A DNA stretch of 19,094 nt from Sphaerochaeta sp. (GTDB lineage Bacteria; Spirochaetota; Spirochaetia; Sphaerochaetales; Sphaerochaetaceae). A program made the position numbers and the translations under genes. Every line of letters starts with the position of its first letter. The stretch's first letter is position 1. Below, piece after piece: positions 7,149 through 14,933 of the stretch. The DNA lies in assembly GCA_003456855.1 (NCBI GenBank), contig DMOO01000237.1, positions 1-19,094 on the forward strand. The letters run 5' to 3'. The notes under the pieces are model-generated. The model worked only from the letters and a program-made list of their open reading frames with translations. It made no database searches and was not told the DNA's origin.

Positions 7149-7757
7149 ATGGAAATTGTATGTCTTGACCTTGAAGGTGTTCTCGTACCTGAGATCTGGA
7201 TTGCATTCGCAGAGAAGACCGGGATACCCGAGCTGAGAATAACAACCCGTGAGGAACCCGACTATGACAAGCTCATGAAGTACAGGATGGGAATCCTCAG
7301 AGAGCATAATCTGACACTGAAGGACATCCAGGATGTCATTGCCACGATCAAGCCCCTTGATGGTGCAAAGGAGTTCCTGGACAAGGTCAGGGAGATCACC
7401 CAGGTTGTCATCCTCTCGGACACCTTCAGCGAGTTCGCGAAACCTCTAATGAAGCAGCTCGGCTGGCCTACAATCCTCTGCAACAGCCTTGTGGTTGATG
7501 AGAACAACATGCTAATAGGCATGAAGCTCAGACAGCAGGACGGAAAGAGAAAGGCCATCGACGGCTTCAGGTCAATGAACTTCCGCACCTTCGCGGCCGG
7601 AGACAGCTACAACGACCTCACAATGATCCACAAGGCCGACAAGGGCTGCCTGTTCAGAGCCCCGGAGAGAATCCTGCAGGAGGAGCCGGATCTGAAGCTC
7701 TGCACCACGTACGACGAGTTCTTCGAGCAGATCAGGCTTTTCGTCGAAGAGGACTGA
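7149..7757 (+). CDS. thrH: ThrH: phosphoserine phosphatase / homoserine phosphotransferase
   Basis: 202 residues, HAD superfamily. The first motif is CLDLEGVLVPEIW (Asp7 nucleophile, with Glu9 where most HADs have Asp), which is characteristic of ThrH. ILSDTFSEF supplies motif II, and AAGDSYNDLTMI (Asp152, Asp156) supplies the magnesium site. In Pseudomonas, ThrH removes phosphate from phosphoserine and can pass it to homoserine. Here it stands directly after thrC with no ThrB (GHMP homoserine kinase) in the locus, so it probably supplies O-phosphohomoserine; a role in serine synthesis is the alternative. GAGGAGG lies 6 bases before the ATG. A strong terminator follows 5 bases after the stop. 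Confidence 0.9.
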   Translation: MEIVCLDLEGVLVPEIWIAFAEKTGIPELRITTREEPDYDKLMKYRMGILREHNLTLKDIQDVIATIKPLDGAKEFLDKVREITQVVILSDTFSEFAKPLMKQLGWPTILCNSLVVDENNMLIGMKLRQQDGKRKAIDGFRSMNFRTFAAGDSYNDLTMIHKADKGCLFRAPERILQEEPDLKLCTTYDEFFEQIRLFVEED

Positions 7758-7762
7758 AAAAC

Positions 7763-7798
7763 AAAGGCTGTTGGGGATATCCTCAACAGCCTTTTCTG
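7763..7798. terminator. Bidirectional terminator between thrH and the sensor kinase gene
   Basis: AAAGGCTGTTG (7763-7773) pairs with CAACAGCCTTT (7784-7794). The inner G-U pair and GG/CC pairs extend the stem to about 14 pairs around an ATAT loop. The plus side continues TTTTCT. On the minus strand the stem is followed by TTTGTTTTTC. It lies between two convergent stop codons, so it can end both transcripts. Confidence 0.85.
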
Positions 7799-7818
7799 TA
7801 TAACGATCAATGAAGTTC

Positions 7819-9357
7819 TCATTTAGGCCACTTCAGCGTGGCTTTCACCTTGTCCTCGCCATCCTGGCAGATGGTGATTGTGCCCTTGTGAAGCACGATT
7901 ATGGTTGACGCGATAGGAAGACCGAGTCCGGAACCACCGCTGGTGCGTGACCAGTCACCCCTGGCCCAAGGCTCGAAGATGTCTGTGTCTATGGCAGAAG
8001 GGATGTGTCCGTTGTTGAAGATGTCCATCTCGTAGAAGTCACCATCTTCCTTTATGACCCATTTCACAGGCTCTGATGCTCCACCGTTTGCCTCGACTGC
8101 ATTCTTCAGAAGCTCGTTAACCGCACGGCCCATGAGCATGCTGTCGCAGGAGATCGAGTCACACTGCACCTCTGTGACAACAGAATCCCTGTCCTTGAAG
8201 TTGGCGAAGACCTCTTCCGTGAAGAGCTGTGTGTTGACCGTGTCAATCTCGAGTTCAGTGTCAGCCTGCAATGACGAGAACTCAATGACCTTCTCGATTC
8301 TCTCTGAAAGGGTGTCGTTCTCCTTCTGAAGCTCCTTGAACGTTGACTCGTCAGCTGGGAAGACTCCATCGTTGAGACCATCGATTATCATCTTCATTGC
8401 AGTTGTAGGAGTGTTCAGGTCATGGGATATGCTGTGAAGCCAAGCCCTTCTGCTTTTCTGGTTTGCCTGAAGGTCCTTGTCCAGCTCCCCAATTGCAATT
8501 GTTATCTCATTGAGCTCGCTGTTGCGCTCCTTTGGAAGCGATACGTTGGCCTTGCCCTTTGCAAGGTCGTTCAGAGCCTTTCTGACGCCATCGATGTACT
8601 TGGTGTTCCTTTTACTGAAATACCATGCAGCAAGGACGGCAATGATAAGGCAGGCAGGAATTGAGAAATAGAGTCCTCTGAAGAAGGAGTTGATTATGTC
8701 CTTGGAATAGGCATAGGTCCTTGGGGTATGGGTCAGGAGGTCGATGAAGTAGCTGTCCTCCCCTTCCAATGAGATGATGACCTTACCGAAAGGCTGCTGC
8801 ATCCCCATGTCCTTGGGAAGCACAAAATCGACAGCACCGATGACTGTCCTTGTGATTACCCTTGAGCCGTCGGAGGCTGTTGAGATGTCTATTCTGGTAG
8901 CAAGCTTGACCTTTGTTGGTGTTCCTATAGGCTCTGGCTCTTTATCTTCCCTCTGTCCAAAGCCGCCACCTTCGCCTTCTGGTCTCTGGCCATCTTCAGG
9001 TCGACCTTCATCGTTACTTTGACCCTCTCCACCCTGGAAGACTGGAAGTGCGCCACCGTCGTTGGTTTTTCCTTCGGAACCCACGACCTGACCGCCGATG
9101 TTCATGAGAATGATTCCGGCGATTCTCTCGTCCTTCAGGATGGACAGCTTCTCAATCAGAGCCTCTGGGCTGAAATCCGTGAAGCTCTCATCAGAGACAG
9201 CCTTCTCCACGGAGTCCACAAAGTCGTTGTAGGCGGAAGTCTGCCACTTCTGCTGACCCACACCATACTCGTACAAAGGAACGGCAGTCTGGATGAGAAG
9301 GACTATCAAGGCTATTGCGAAGACACTTAGAAAGTACTTCCAGAAGTATTTCTTCAT
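7819..9357 (-). CDS. Two-component sensor histidine kinase
   Basis: 512 residues. A first membrane helix at about 8-28 and a second at about 228-247 enclose a roughly 200-residue extracytoplasmic sensor. A HAMP-like linker follows, then the HisKA motif LHSISHDLNTPTTA with phospho-acceptor His312. The ATP-binding domain has the N box ELLKNAVEANGG, a G1-like DIFNNGH, and G2 SGGSGLGLPIAS. The sensor carries a low-complexity insert at about 107-141 made of Gly, Glu, Gln, Asp and Arg (for example GEGQSNDEGRPEDGQRPEG), absent from standard sensor folds. Its ATG overlaps the stop of the response-regulator gene (TGATG), and the GAGGAG site lies inside that gene's last codons. The signal it senses cannot be inferred. 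Confidence 0.93.
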   Translation of the reverse strand: MKKYFWKYFLSVFAIALIVLLIQTAVPLYEYGVGQQKWQTSAYNDFVDSVEKAVSDESFTDFSPEALIEKLSILKDERIAGIILMNIGGQVVGSEGKTNDGGALPVFQGGEGQSNDEGRPEDGQRPEGEGGGFGQREDKEPEPIGTPTKVKLATRIDISTASDGSRVITRTVIGAVDFVLPKDMGMQQPFGKVIISLEGEDSYFIDLLTHTPRTYAYSKDIINSFFRGLYFSIPACLIIAVLAAWYFSKRNTKYIDGVRKALNDLAKGKANVSLPKERNSELNEITIAIGELDKDLQANQKSRRAWLHSISHDLNTPTTAMKMIIDGLNDGVFPADESTFKELQKENDTLSERIEKVIEFSSLQADTELEIDTVNTQLFTEEVFANFKDRDSVVTEVQCDSISCDSMLMGRAVNELLKNAVEANGGASEPVKWVIKEDGDFYEMDIFNNGHIPSAIDTDIFEPWARGDWSRTSGGSGLGLPIASTIIVLHKGTITICQDGEDKVKATLKWPK

Positions 9358-10061
9358 CAGATGTTCTCCTCAATGGGGTATCCTATGAATCTGTATCCAT
9401 AGCCACGGACCGTCTCGATCCATGGGTCAGACCCAAGTTTAGCCCTGAGGTTCTTGATGTGGGTGTCTGCGATTCTCTCGTATGATTCCGAGGTGTAGTC
9501 AAAGCATTTCTTCAGGATCTCTGAACGGGGCAGGATCCTTGAGGAGTTCTCGATCAGAAGCCCGAGGATTCTCCACTCTGCAGCAGTGAGCGTTATAGGC
9601 TCGTTGTTCACAGTCACCTTGTGCTCGATCTCATCGTAGCAAAGCACGCTGGAACCGGCCTTGTAGGTCTGTCTGTGGCCCTTGTCCACCTCCTGGCCTC
9701 CATCGACACGTCTGAAGATGGCCTGGACGCGGAGAACGAGCTCCTTAGGTGAGAACGGTTTTGTGATGTAGTCATCTGCACCGAGCTCGAATCCATGGAT
9801 TCTGTCCTCTTCGGTGATCCTTGCAGTCATGAAGATGACTGGAATATCATAGCTCTGTCTGAGTTCCTTGACGAATTCGAAGCCGTCTCCGTCCGGAAGC
9901 ATGACATCCTGGATGAGGAGGTCAGCCTTCGTGATCTTGAAAGCTGCACGCACTGAGGTTAGGTTACCGAACGACAGGACCTTGTAGCCTGCCATCTCGA
10001 GATATCTTCTAACGCCTTCCCTAATGACCTGATGGTCTTCAACAACATATATCAACTTCAT
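9357..10061 (-). CDS. OmpR/PhoB-family response regulator
   Basis: 234 residues. The receiver domain shows the acidic pair Glu8-Asp9 (VVEDH), phospho-acceptor Asp52 (LIQDVMLPDGDG), Thr79 and Lys101 (DDYITKPFSP). The C-terminal winged helix has LTAAEWRILGLLIEN, the recognition segment ADTHIKNLRAKLG and the wing ETVRGYGYRFIG. It is the DNA-binding partner of the coupled downstream kinase. Start ATG at 10061 is set by homology; no Shine-Dalgarno is visible before it, only an AT-rich tract (TATAAAATT), which is unusual for this window. A GTG start at 10118 would add 19 residues that match nothing in the family. The exonuclease-like gene ends 72 bases upstream on the same strand; no terminator is seen between them, so read-through is possible. 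Confidence 0.93.
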   Translation of the reverse strand: MKLIYVVEDHQVIREGVRRYLEMAGYKVLSFGNLTSVRAAFKITKADLLIQDVMLPDGDGFEFVKELRQSYDIPVIFMTARITEEDRIHGFELGADDYITKPFSPKELVLRVQAIFRRVDGGQEVDKGHRQTYKAGSSVLCYDEIEHKVTVNNEPITLTAAEWRILGLLIENSSRILPRSEILKKCFDYTSESYERIADTHIKNLRAKLGSDPWIETVRGYGYRFIGYPIEENI

Positions 10062-10133
10062 AATTTTATATTCGCAGAAACCCAGTCCGGTTATCAACAG
10101 AAAATGTAGAGACCACACAAAAGTTCACATTTC

Positions 10134-11213
10134 CTACTTGAGTATGAATTCCATGTATACAGGATTGTGGTCAGACCATGCGAATCCGGTGTTCACGACG
10201 TTTGCTTCGACGACCTCCACATTGGATGTCACAATGAACCCATCAACCGTGACCTGGTACTGGCCCTCCCAGTATGCGGTGTCCGGATTTCTGCAGCTTG
10301 CCACAGGGTTCTCCGGGTCGTATGGTGCAATTGGCTTCACATCATAGCCGTCATAGACCTCTGCAGGAATTGGCTGCGCCCAGTTGTACGCTGCTCCGGT
10401 TATTCCGAAGGCTTCACTGCCGGTTCCGATCAGATCCTTGTTGAAGTCTCCTCCTGCAATCACCCAGTTGCCCTTGTCATATTCCGCCTGCATGTCGTTG
10501 AGGACAAGCTTAAGCTGCTCGATGGCAATCTTGCCGTCAGATGTGTAGGCTGAGAGATGCAGGTTGATCAGAACAAGCTCATGGCCATCAGGACCAGGTA
10601 TTCTGGAGATGCTGTAGCACCTGTCCAGGTCCACCAGCTTCATGATACTCTCCTCAAGAGGTACGCTCTTTCTGATTGCGCTGGTGATCCCGAAGCTGGA
10701 GAAGGTCATGATTCCAGCCAGAGATGAGCCATGTGGTTCCGTGAAAGGATAGAACAGGAATGGAGAATCCCAGTTCTCTGCAAAGACGAAGCTGAACTCT
10801 GGAAGGTTTCCGGAGACGATCTTCGTCTCGTCCACGTGGTAGCTTCTTGTGGCATCCATGTCGACTTCCTGGATTATGTAGAAATCAGCATCCAGGTCGG
10901 TGATCTTCCTGTTGATGTTGTCCAGGGTCTCATTGAGCAGGCTCTCGCTCCTTGCCCATGACTCCTTTCCTCCATCCATGAAGAAGCTGTAGTCGCTGAC
11001 ATAGGCTCCGAATCCGATGTTCCACGAGACAAGCTTGTATTTCTCGCCTGTGCTGACACTTCCCTCAACAGGGTTCTGGACGTCAAGAGGAAGATTGTCG
11101 TCAAGCCTGTGATAAGCTATGAACACATATGCCACATACAGAATGACGACCAACAGTACGAAAACAATCAATGAAAGAATGATCTTAAGAAACAAATGCC
11201 TGTGCTTTGCCAT
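10134..11213 (-). CDS. Membrane-anchored endonuclease/exonuclease/phosphatase-fold hydrolase
   Basis: 359 residues. One long membrane helix (about 8-33) with basic residues before it puts the catalytic domain outside the cytoplasmic membrane. The EEP-fold metal-hydrolase signatures are all present: SWNIGFGAY (Asn65), IIQEVD (metal ligand Glu116), INLHLSAY, AGGDFN and the C-terminal WSDHNPVYMEF (Asp348, His349). The same fold serves DNases, sphingomyelinases and inositol-phosphate phosphatases, and the substrate cannot be read here. Export argues for an extracellular nucleic acid or lipid substrate. AAAGGAG lies 6-7 bases before the ATG and an extended -10 promoter stands upstream. It precedes the two-component pair on the same strand. 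Confidence 0.87.
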   Translation of the reverse strand: MAKHRHLFLKIILSLIVFVLLVVILYVAYVFIAYHRLDDNLPLDVQNPVEGSVSTGEKYKLVSWNIGFGAYVSDYSFFMDGGKESWARSESLLNETLDNINRKITDLDADFYIIQEVDMDATRSYHVDETKIVSGNLPEFSFVFAENWDSPFLFYPFTEPHGSSLAGIMTFSSFGITSAIRKSVPLEESIMKLVDLDRCYSISRIPGPDGHELVLINLHLSAYTSDGKIAIEQLKLVLNDMQAEYDKGNWVIAGGDFNKDLIGTGSEAFGITGAAYNWAQPIPAEVYDGYDVKPIAPYDPENPVASCRNPDTAYWEGQYQVTVDGFIVTSNVEVVEANVVNTGFAWSDHNPVYMEFILK

Positions 11214-11245
11214 CTTCTTCTCCTTTTTCTATTACTTTGCCTTTG

Positions 11246-11274
11246 TTGACATTATAACAGATATCCATTAAAAA
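11246..11274 (+). promoter_or_regulatory. Promoter of the HAD phosphatase gene, start site on the ATG
   Basis: A perfect TTGACA (11246-11251) and TAAAAA (11269-11274) are separated by 17 bases. Transcription would begin about 6-7 bases later, on the ATG at 11280, and no ribosome-binding site is present, so the mRNA looks leaderless. The -35 box shares a base with, and abuts, the -10 box of the divergent gene, so both promoters can hardly be occupied at once. Confidence 0.4.
11251..11259 (-). promoter_or_regulatory. Extended -10 promoter of the exported EEP hydrolase
   Basis: The minus strand reads TGTTATAAT (11259-11251): a perfect -10 hexamer with the TGn extension. The best -35 match, ATGACA (11281-11276), is 19 bases away, but an extended -10 can work without a good -35. 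The transcript would start near 11244 with a leader of about 30 bases. Confidence 0.55.
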
Positions 11275-11292
11275 ATGTCATGCAAATGACAT
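11275..11292. repeat. 7-bp inverted repeat around the HAD gene start codon
   Basis: ATGTCAT (11275-11281) and ATGACAT (11286-11292) are perfect complements separated by GCAA. The repeat spans the predicted transcription start and the ATG. It could be an operator or a start-codon hairpin. Confidence 0.4.
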
Positions 11293-12095
11293 GCCCCATA
11301 AAGCTTATTTCAATCGATGTTGACTTCACCCTTGTCAACGATGACAAGAAAGTCCCTAAGGAGAACAGGAAGGCCATCCTCTGGGCTCGCTACCAGAGGG
11401 GCGTGCACATTGCAATCAACTCAGGCAGAATAGCCCCCTCAGTGCGGACCTACATGGAAGAGATAGGCATCGATGACGCCTACCCCTCACTTGGCGGCTG
11501 CATTGTGCAGAAGGCCGACGGCACGATAATAGAGGAACACTCAATAGACAATAGAGTGGCATTGGAGATACGAAACATCGGCAGATCACTGGACTGCGGC
11601 ATGTTCATGTACCACCACGACAACTGGTTTCTGGACCATGGCATGGAATACTGGGCGGATTCGGAGGCCAAGGCATCAAGGACAAAGGGAAGCCTGACGG
11701 ACCTTGAAGTGCTTCTGGGAACCACAAAGCCCAACAAGATTCTTGCAGCGCACCTTAATCCGGATAACACGACAGAGCTCGAGAAACAAGTCAAAGCCAG
11801 GTTCTCGGATGTTGTGGACTGCTTCAAGTCCTCGCCTTGGTATCTTGAGATAGTACCCAAAGGGGTGAACAAGGGAACGGCGATACAGGCCCTGTGCCGC
11901 CACTACGGCATTGGAAAGGACAATGTCATGGCAATAGGTGACTACTACAACGATGTGGACATGCTGAACGCCTCAGGCCTGCCGGTAGCGATGGCCAACT
12001 CCCCTTCAGACGTAAAGGATATCGCCAAGTACGTCACAGAGGCGGACAACAACCACAGCGGTGTTGCCGAGGCCATCTACAAGTTCATCTTTTGA
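11280..12095 (+). CDS. Cof-type HAD-IIB sugar-phosphate/nucleotide phosphatase
   Basis: 271 residues, HAD superfamily class IIB, cytoplasmic. Motif I is ISIDVDFTLVND with Asp13 and Asp15; the usual Gly after the second Asp is Phe here, a small deviation. Motif II lies in AINSGR. The conserved Lys is probably that of PKGVNKG, a motif typical of Cof proteins. Motif IV is AIGDYYNDVDML (Asp221, Asp225). Members dephosphorylate small phosphorylated sugars or cofactors, and the substrate is not predictable. Two possible ATGs (11280 and 11286) lack a Shine-Dalgarno, and a promoter directly upstream suggests leaderless translation. It diverges from the EEP hydrolase and is followed by a separate promoter for the next gene. 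Confidence 0.9.
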   Translation: MQMTCPIKLISIDVDFTLVNDDKKVPKENRKAILWARYQRGVHIAINSGRIAPSVRTYMEEIGIDDAYPSLGGCIVQKADGTIIEEHSIDNRVALEIRNIGRSLDCGMFMYHHDNWFLDHGMEYWADSEAKASRTKGSLTDLEVLLGTTKPNKILAAHLNPDNTTELEKQVKARFSDVVDCFKSSPWYLEIVPKGVNKGTAIQALCRHYGIGKDNVMAIGDYYNDVDMLNASGLPVAMANSPSDVKDIAKYVTEADNNHSGVAEAIYKFIF

Positions 12096-12119
12096 AACAA
12101 TTTTCAATCCAGTTTCATG

Positions 12120-12148
12120 TTGAATTTATACCGAGTTCGGAATATCCT
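12120..12148 (+). promoter_or_regulatory. Candidate promoter of the HTH/pseudo-Fic and deacylase operon
   Basis: TTGAAT (12120-12125), a 17-base spacer and TATCCT (12143-12148) give a start near 12155 and a leader of about 32 bases. The -10 hexamer is the same as in the promoter at 105-133. A TATAAA at 12148-12153 is an alternative -10. Confidence 0.35.
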
Positions 12149-12186
12149 ATAAACAGCACAATCAATTACACGTTCAGGATGACGCT

Positions 12187-13014
12187 ATGGAATACATAAG
12201 CACAAAAGAAGCGGCCCAGAAATGGGGTATCAGTGAAAGAAGAGTCAGATCCCTCTGTGCAGAAGGAAAGATCGAAGGCGCTGCAAGATGCGGCGACTGG
12301 GTCTGGAGCATACCGGCAGGCACACAGAAGCCTGCAGACGGAAGAACCCTGAGATACATGAAGAACAGGGCCCTGAGAACCGGAAACCAGGACTACAGGG
12401 AAGCTGACAAGCTCAGATCAAGTGCAAACCAAAGCTCCCTGTCCACAGACAGGAAGGTTGAGATCGTACTTGAAGCCCTGACCTATGACAACACTGACAT
12501 CACGCTTGAGCAGGTGCTTGCAATCTTCAAGATGGAGAACCAGACCGACCTGGACCTTGAGAAGCAGATCATGGCATTGAACATGAGATCCGCCCTCTCC
12601 GCCATCCCGTTCGACCTGAACGAGAGCAAGCTCCTTGAGCTGCACAGACGTCTTCTGATGTCCATAGACGAGCGCTCCGCCGGCACATACAAGCTTGGAG
12701 GTTCGCAGAACCAGGAGACGGAGGCCATGTTCGAGCAGTACGCAGGACCTTGGTCAGTCCTGCACCCGATTGCAAGGGCATCGTTCCTCTTCGCCGAGAT
12801 CCTAAGAATCGACCCGTTCGAGAAGGGAGTGCCGGAGCTGGCCTTCATCCTTCTTGCAAACGAGATCTACAAGGCAAAGCTTCCACCTGCACTCTTCGGA
12901 GCAAACAAGATCCAGGAGCTCAAGGCAGCACTGGCCTCCACTGCAATCAGAGGAAACAGCCAGATGCTGGTATCCATGATTCTTGATGCCGTAACAGGTG
13001 ACATAAAGAAATAA
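12187..13014 (+). CDS. HTH protein with a catalytically degenerate Fic-like domain
   Basis: 275 residues. Residues 1-50 form a MerR/excisionase-type helix-turn-helix (STKEAAQKWGISERRVRSLC, then GKIEGAARCGDWVWSIP). The C-terminal half resembles a Fic (AMPylase) domain: LLELHRRLLMSIDERSAGTY matches the Fic helix that leads to the aGkyR segment, and RIDPFEKGVPELAFILLANE lines up with the Fic core HPFxxGNGR. In that core His is Asp209, and Asn-Gly-Arg is Val215-Pro216-Glu217, so AMP transfer should be lost. The middle stretch (about 98-135) resembles the inhibitory-helix region of class II Fic proteins, a weak inference. AGGA lies 7 bases before the ATG. The deacylase gene begins 12 bases after the stop. 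Likely role: a DNA-binding regulator that uses a dead Fic fold for sensing or dimerising. Confidence 0.7.
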   Translation: MEYISTKEAAQKWGISERRVRSLCAEGKIEGAARCGDWVWSIPAGTQKPADGRTLRYMKNRALRTGNQDYREADKLRSSANQSSLSTDRKVEIVLEALTYDNTDITLEQVLAIFKMENQTDLDLEKQIMALNMRSALSAIPFDLNESKLLELHRRLLMSIDERSAGTYKLGGSQNQETEAMFEQYAGPWSVLHPIARASFLFAEILRIDPFEKGVPELAFILLANEIYKAKLPPALFGANKIQELKAALASTAIRGNSQMLVSMILDAVTGDIKK

Positions 13015-13026
13015 CAAGGACAGAAC

Positions 13027-14586
13027 ATGTCAATCGTCTTCAGAAATGCAATGGTCGTTGATGGGTCAGGTTCAAGGCCCTTCAAGGCAAGTGTGCTCGT
13101 CGACGGGGACCTGATCAGAAAAGTGACCACCGACGAGGTCAAGGCAGACCAGACAGTGGATGCAGAAGGCTGCATTCTCTGCCCAGGCTTCATGGACATC
13201 CACGCCCACAGCGAGCTTGAGGCTCTGAGAAACCCCTCGATGCCAAGGAAGATCCAGCAGGGAATCACCTTTGACCTCTCAGGAAACTGCGGAATCGGAG
13301 TCTATCCAAGAAAGCTCTCAGACCCACCTGTCTTCGCCGATATACTGGGCCACTGCGACAACTGGAGTTGGACAGACTTCACCTCCTTCCATTCGATTCT
13401 GAAGCCTGGAATCAACATGGCCTTCCTTCAAAGCCACAGCTGCCTGAGAAACCAGGCCATCGAGGGCAATCCGAACAGAGCCGCCACAGAGTCTGAGATC
13501 AAGACGATGTGCGATCTTCTGGACAGATCCCTCTCCCAGGGCTGCGTAGGCCTCTCATCAGGTCTCTACTACGCCCCTTGCCTCTTTGCAGACAGGGCCG
13601 AGATGGTCGCACTCCTGAATGTGGTCAAGAAGCATGACGGAATCTTCGCTGTCCACCATAGATGCGAAGGTGATGACATCCTCTCATCCATAGACGAGAT
13701 AATCTCCTACACCCGAGAGACCGGAGTCAGACTTGAGATCTCGCATCTCAAGGCCATTGGCAGGAAGAACCAGAGCAAGGTCCCCGAGGTCATCAGAAAG
13801 ATACATGAACTAAGGAATGACGGCTTCGATGTGGCCTTTGACCAGTACCCCTACGAATACGGAAGCACCAGCCTCTTCAGCCTGCTCCCGCCGGAGCTGC
13901 TCAGGCTCTCACCTGAGGACCTCTCCAAGACGCTGGAGAGCATGAAGACCGACAAGAATCTCAGGGACAGGACCGTCCACGAGATGGAGAACCCCAACGG
14001 CTGGGACAGCATCGCAGAGCTCTGCCCGTGGGAGGACATCCACATTGTGATAATGGAGAGCTCGCCGGAATTCAACGGACTGAGCATGCTTGAAGCCTCA
14101 GAAAGGCTCAATATGGACCCGTTCGACGCCCTCTTCCACCTTCTTGCAAAGGAGAGCAAGTGCGCCTTGATGACGGACGTCACACAGACCACAGAGAGCC
14201 TCAGATGCATCTTCAACGATGATTTGATGAGCTTTGGAACCGATGCCCTCTACGCTGGAGAGATGGCCCATCCGAGAAGCGCCAACGGTGCAATACACCT
14301 GCTATGCGAGAGGTGCATCAAGGAGAACACCCCATTTGAGGTTGCAATCAACAAGATGACCTACAAGGTGGCAAACAGACTTGGAATCAAGGACAGAGGC
14401 CTTGTGAAGGAAGGCTTCAAGGCCGATCTGGTGATGTTCAACCCAAAGACCCTGAAGGACAACTCGGACTCCTCCCATCCCTTTGAGATGTGCACCGGCC
14501 TTGAGAACGTCATGGTCAACGGAGTCTTCGCCCTAAAGGACGGGAAACTCACAGGCACACAGAGCGGCAAGGTGATCTTGAAATAG
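13027..14586 (+). CDS. N-acyl-D-amino-acid deacylase (D-aminoacylase), amidohydrolase family
   Basis: 519 residues. It hydrolyses N-acyl-D-amino acids to a fatty or acetyl acid and a free D-amino acid, using zinc in a TIM-barrel amidohydrolase with a flanking beta-sandwich. Family ligands all appear: PGFMDIHAHSE (His59, His61), GNCGIG (Cys88), AVHHRCEGDD (His210), EISHLK (His240) and the general base GTDAL (Asp406). The 29- and 30-residue spacings of the metal site match the Alcaligenes enzyme. GLSSGLYYAP and DQYPYEYGSTSL are further family marks. There is no signal peptide, so it acts on imported substrates, possibly from peptidoglycan turnover or gut lipopeptides. AAGGA precedes the ATG. 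It shares an operon with the HTH/pseudo-Fic protein. Its stop lies 8 bases from the convergent rsfS stop. Confidence 0.9.
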   Translation: MSIVFRNAMVVDGSGSRPFKASVLVDGDLIRKVTTDEVKADQTVDAEGCILCPGFMDIHAHSELEALRNPSMPRKIQQGITFDLSGNCGIGVYPRKLSDPPVFADILGHCDNWSWTDFTSFHSILKPGINMAFLQSHSCLRNQAIEGNPNRAATESEIKTMCDLLDRSLSQGCVGLSSGLYYAPCLFADRAEMVALLNVVKKHDGIFAVHHRCEGDDILSSIDEIISYTRETGVRLEISHLKAIGRKNQSKVPEVIRKIHELRNDGFDVAFDQYPYEYGSTSLFSLLPPELLRLSPEDLSKTLESMKTDKNLRDRTVHEMENPNGWDSIAELCPWEDIHIVIMESSPEFNGLSMLEASERLNMDPFDALFHLLAKESKCALMTDVTQTTESLRCIFNDDLMSFGTDALYAGEMAHPRSANGAIHLLCERCIKENTPFEVAINKMTYKVANRLGIKDRGLVKEGFKADLVMFNPKTLKDNSDSSHPFEMCTGLENVMVNGVFALKDGKLTGTQSGKVILK

Positions 14587-14594
14587 AGGATTTG

Positions 14595-14933
14595 CTATTT
14601 TCCGAACTTCTGCCAGAGCTTCTCGAGGGAATAGAAGTCCCTCATCTCCTGGCTCATCAGATGGATGACGATGTCGCCGCAGTCGATCAACTCCCAGCCG
14701 TCCTGGCCAACAGCCTTATGGCGGTTTCTGACCTCGAGACCGATGCTGTCGAGCTCTCCCCAGATCTCATGTGCGAGACCTCTGAGGTGTCCGAGGCTTG
14801 TGACTGTGCAGATGATGAAGCAATCAGTCCAGGAGCATTCCTCCGAGAGGTCTATAGTTGTGATGTCCATTGCCTTGTGGTCCGTCAGGAATGCGCAGAT
14901 CTTCTCTGCCTGAACTCTTGTCTCTTCCTTCAT
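14595..14933 (-). CDS. rsfS: Ribosome silencing factor RsfS
   Basis: 112 residues. RsfS binds L14 on the 50S subunit and blocks joining with 30S when nutrients are scarce. The family signature is present: VTSLGHLRGLAHEIWGELDS, then GWELIDCGDIVIHLMSQEMR and FYSLEKLW at the C-terminus. The start at 14933 has GGAGG about 7 bases upstream, and its ATG overlaps the stop of the upstream lipoprotein gene (ATGA). It is the last gene of the rplU operon. A 6-bp repeat, AAATAG-N8-CTATTT (14581-14600), contains both convergent stop codons and might weakly terminate transcription, but lacks GC pairs. Confidence 0.93.
   Translation of the reverse strand: MKEETRVQAEKICAFLTDHKAMDITTIDLSEECSWTDCFIICTVTSLGHLRGLAHEIWGELDSIGLEVRNRHKAVGQDGWELIDCGDIVIHLMSQEMRDFYSLEKLWQKFGK

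Noticed and set aside
10062..10133. Separate promoter for the response regulator
   Set aside because: TTGATA and TATAAA are present on the minus strand but 21 bases apart, and the -10 would lie too near the ATG; other pairs are weaker.
12092..12107. TTGAAA-CAAT-TTTCAA hairpin after the HAD gene
   Set aside because: Short AT-rich stem without a following T-run, and it includes the stop codon; not convincing as a terminator.
14581..14600. AT-only inverted repeat between the deacylase and rsfS stops as a terminator
   Set aside because: Six A/T-rich pairs with an 8-base loop and no T-run are too weak; mentioned only as a possibility.
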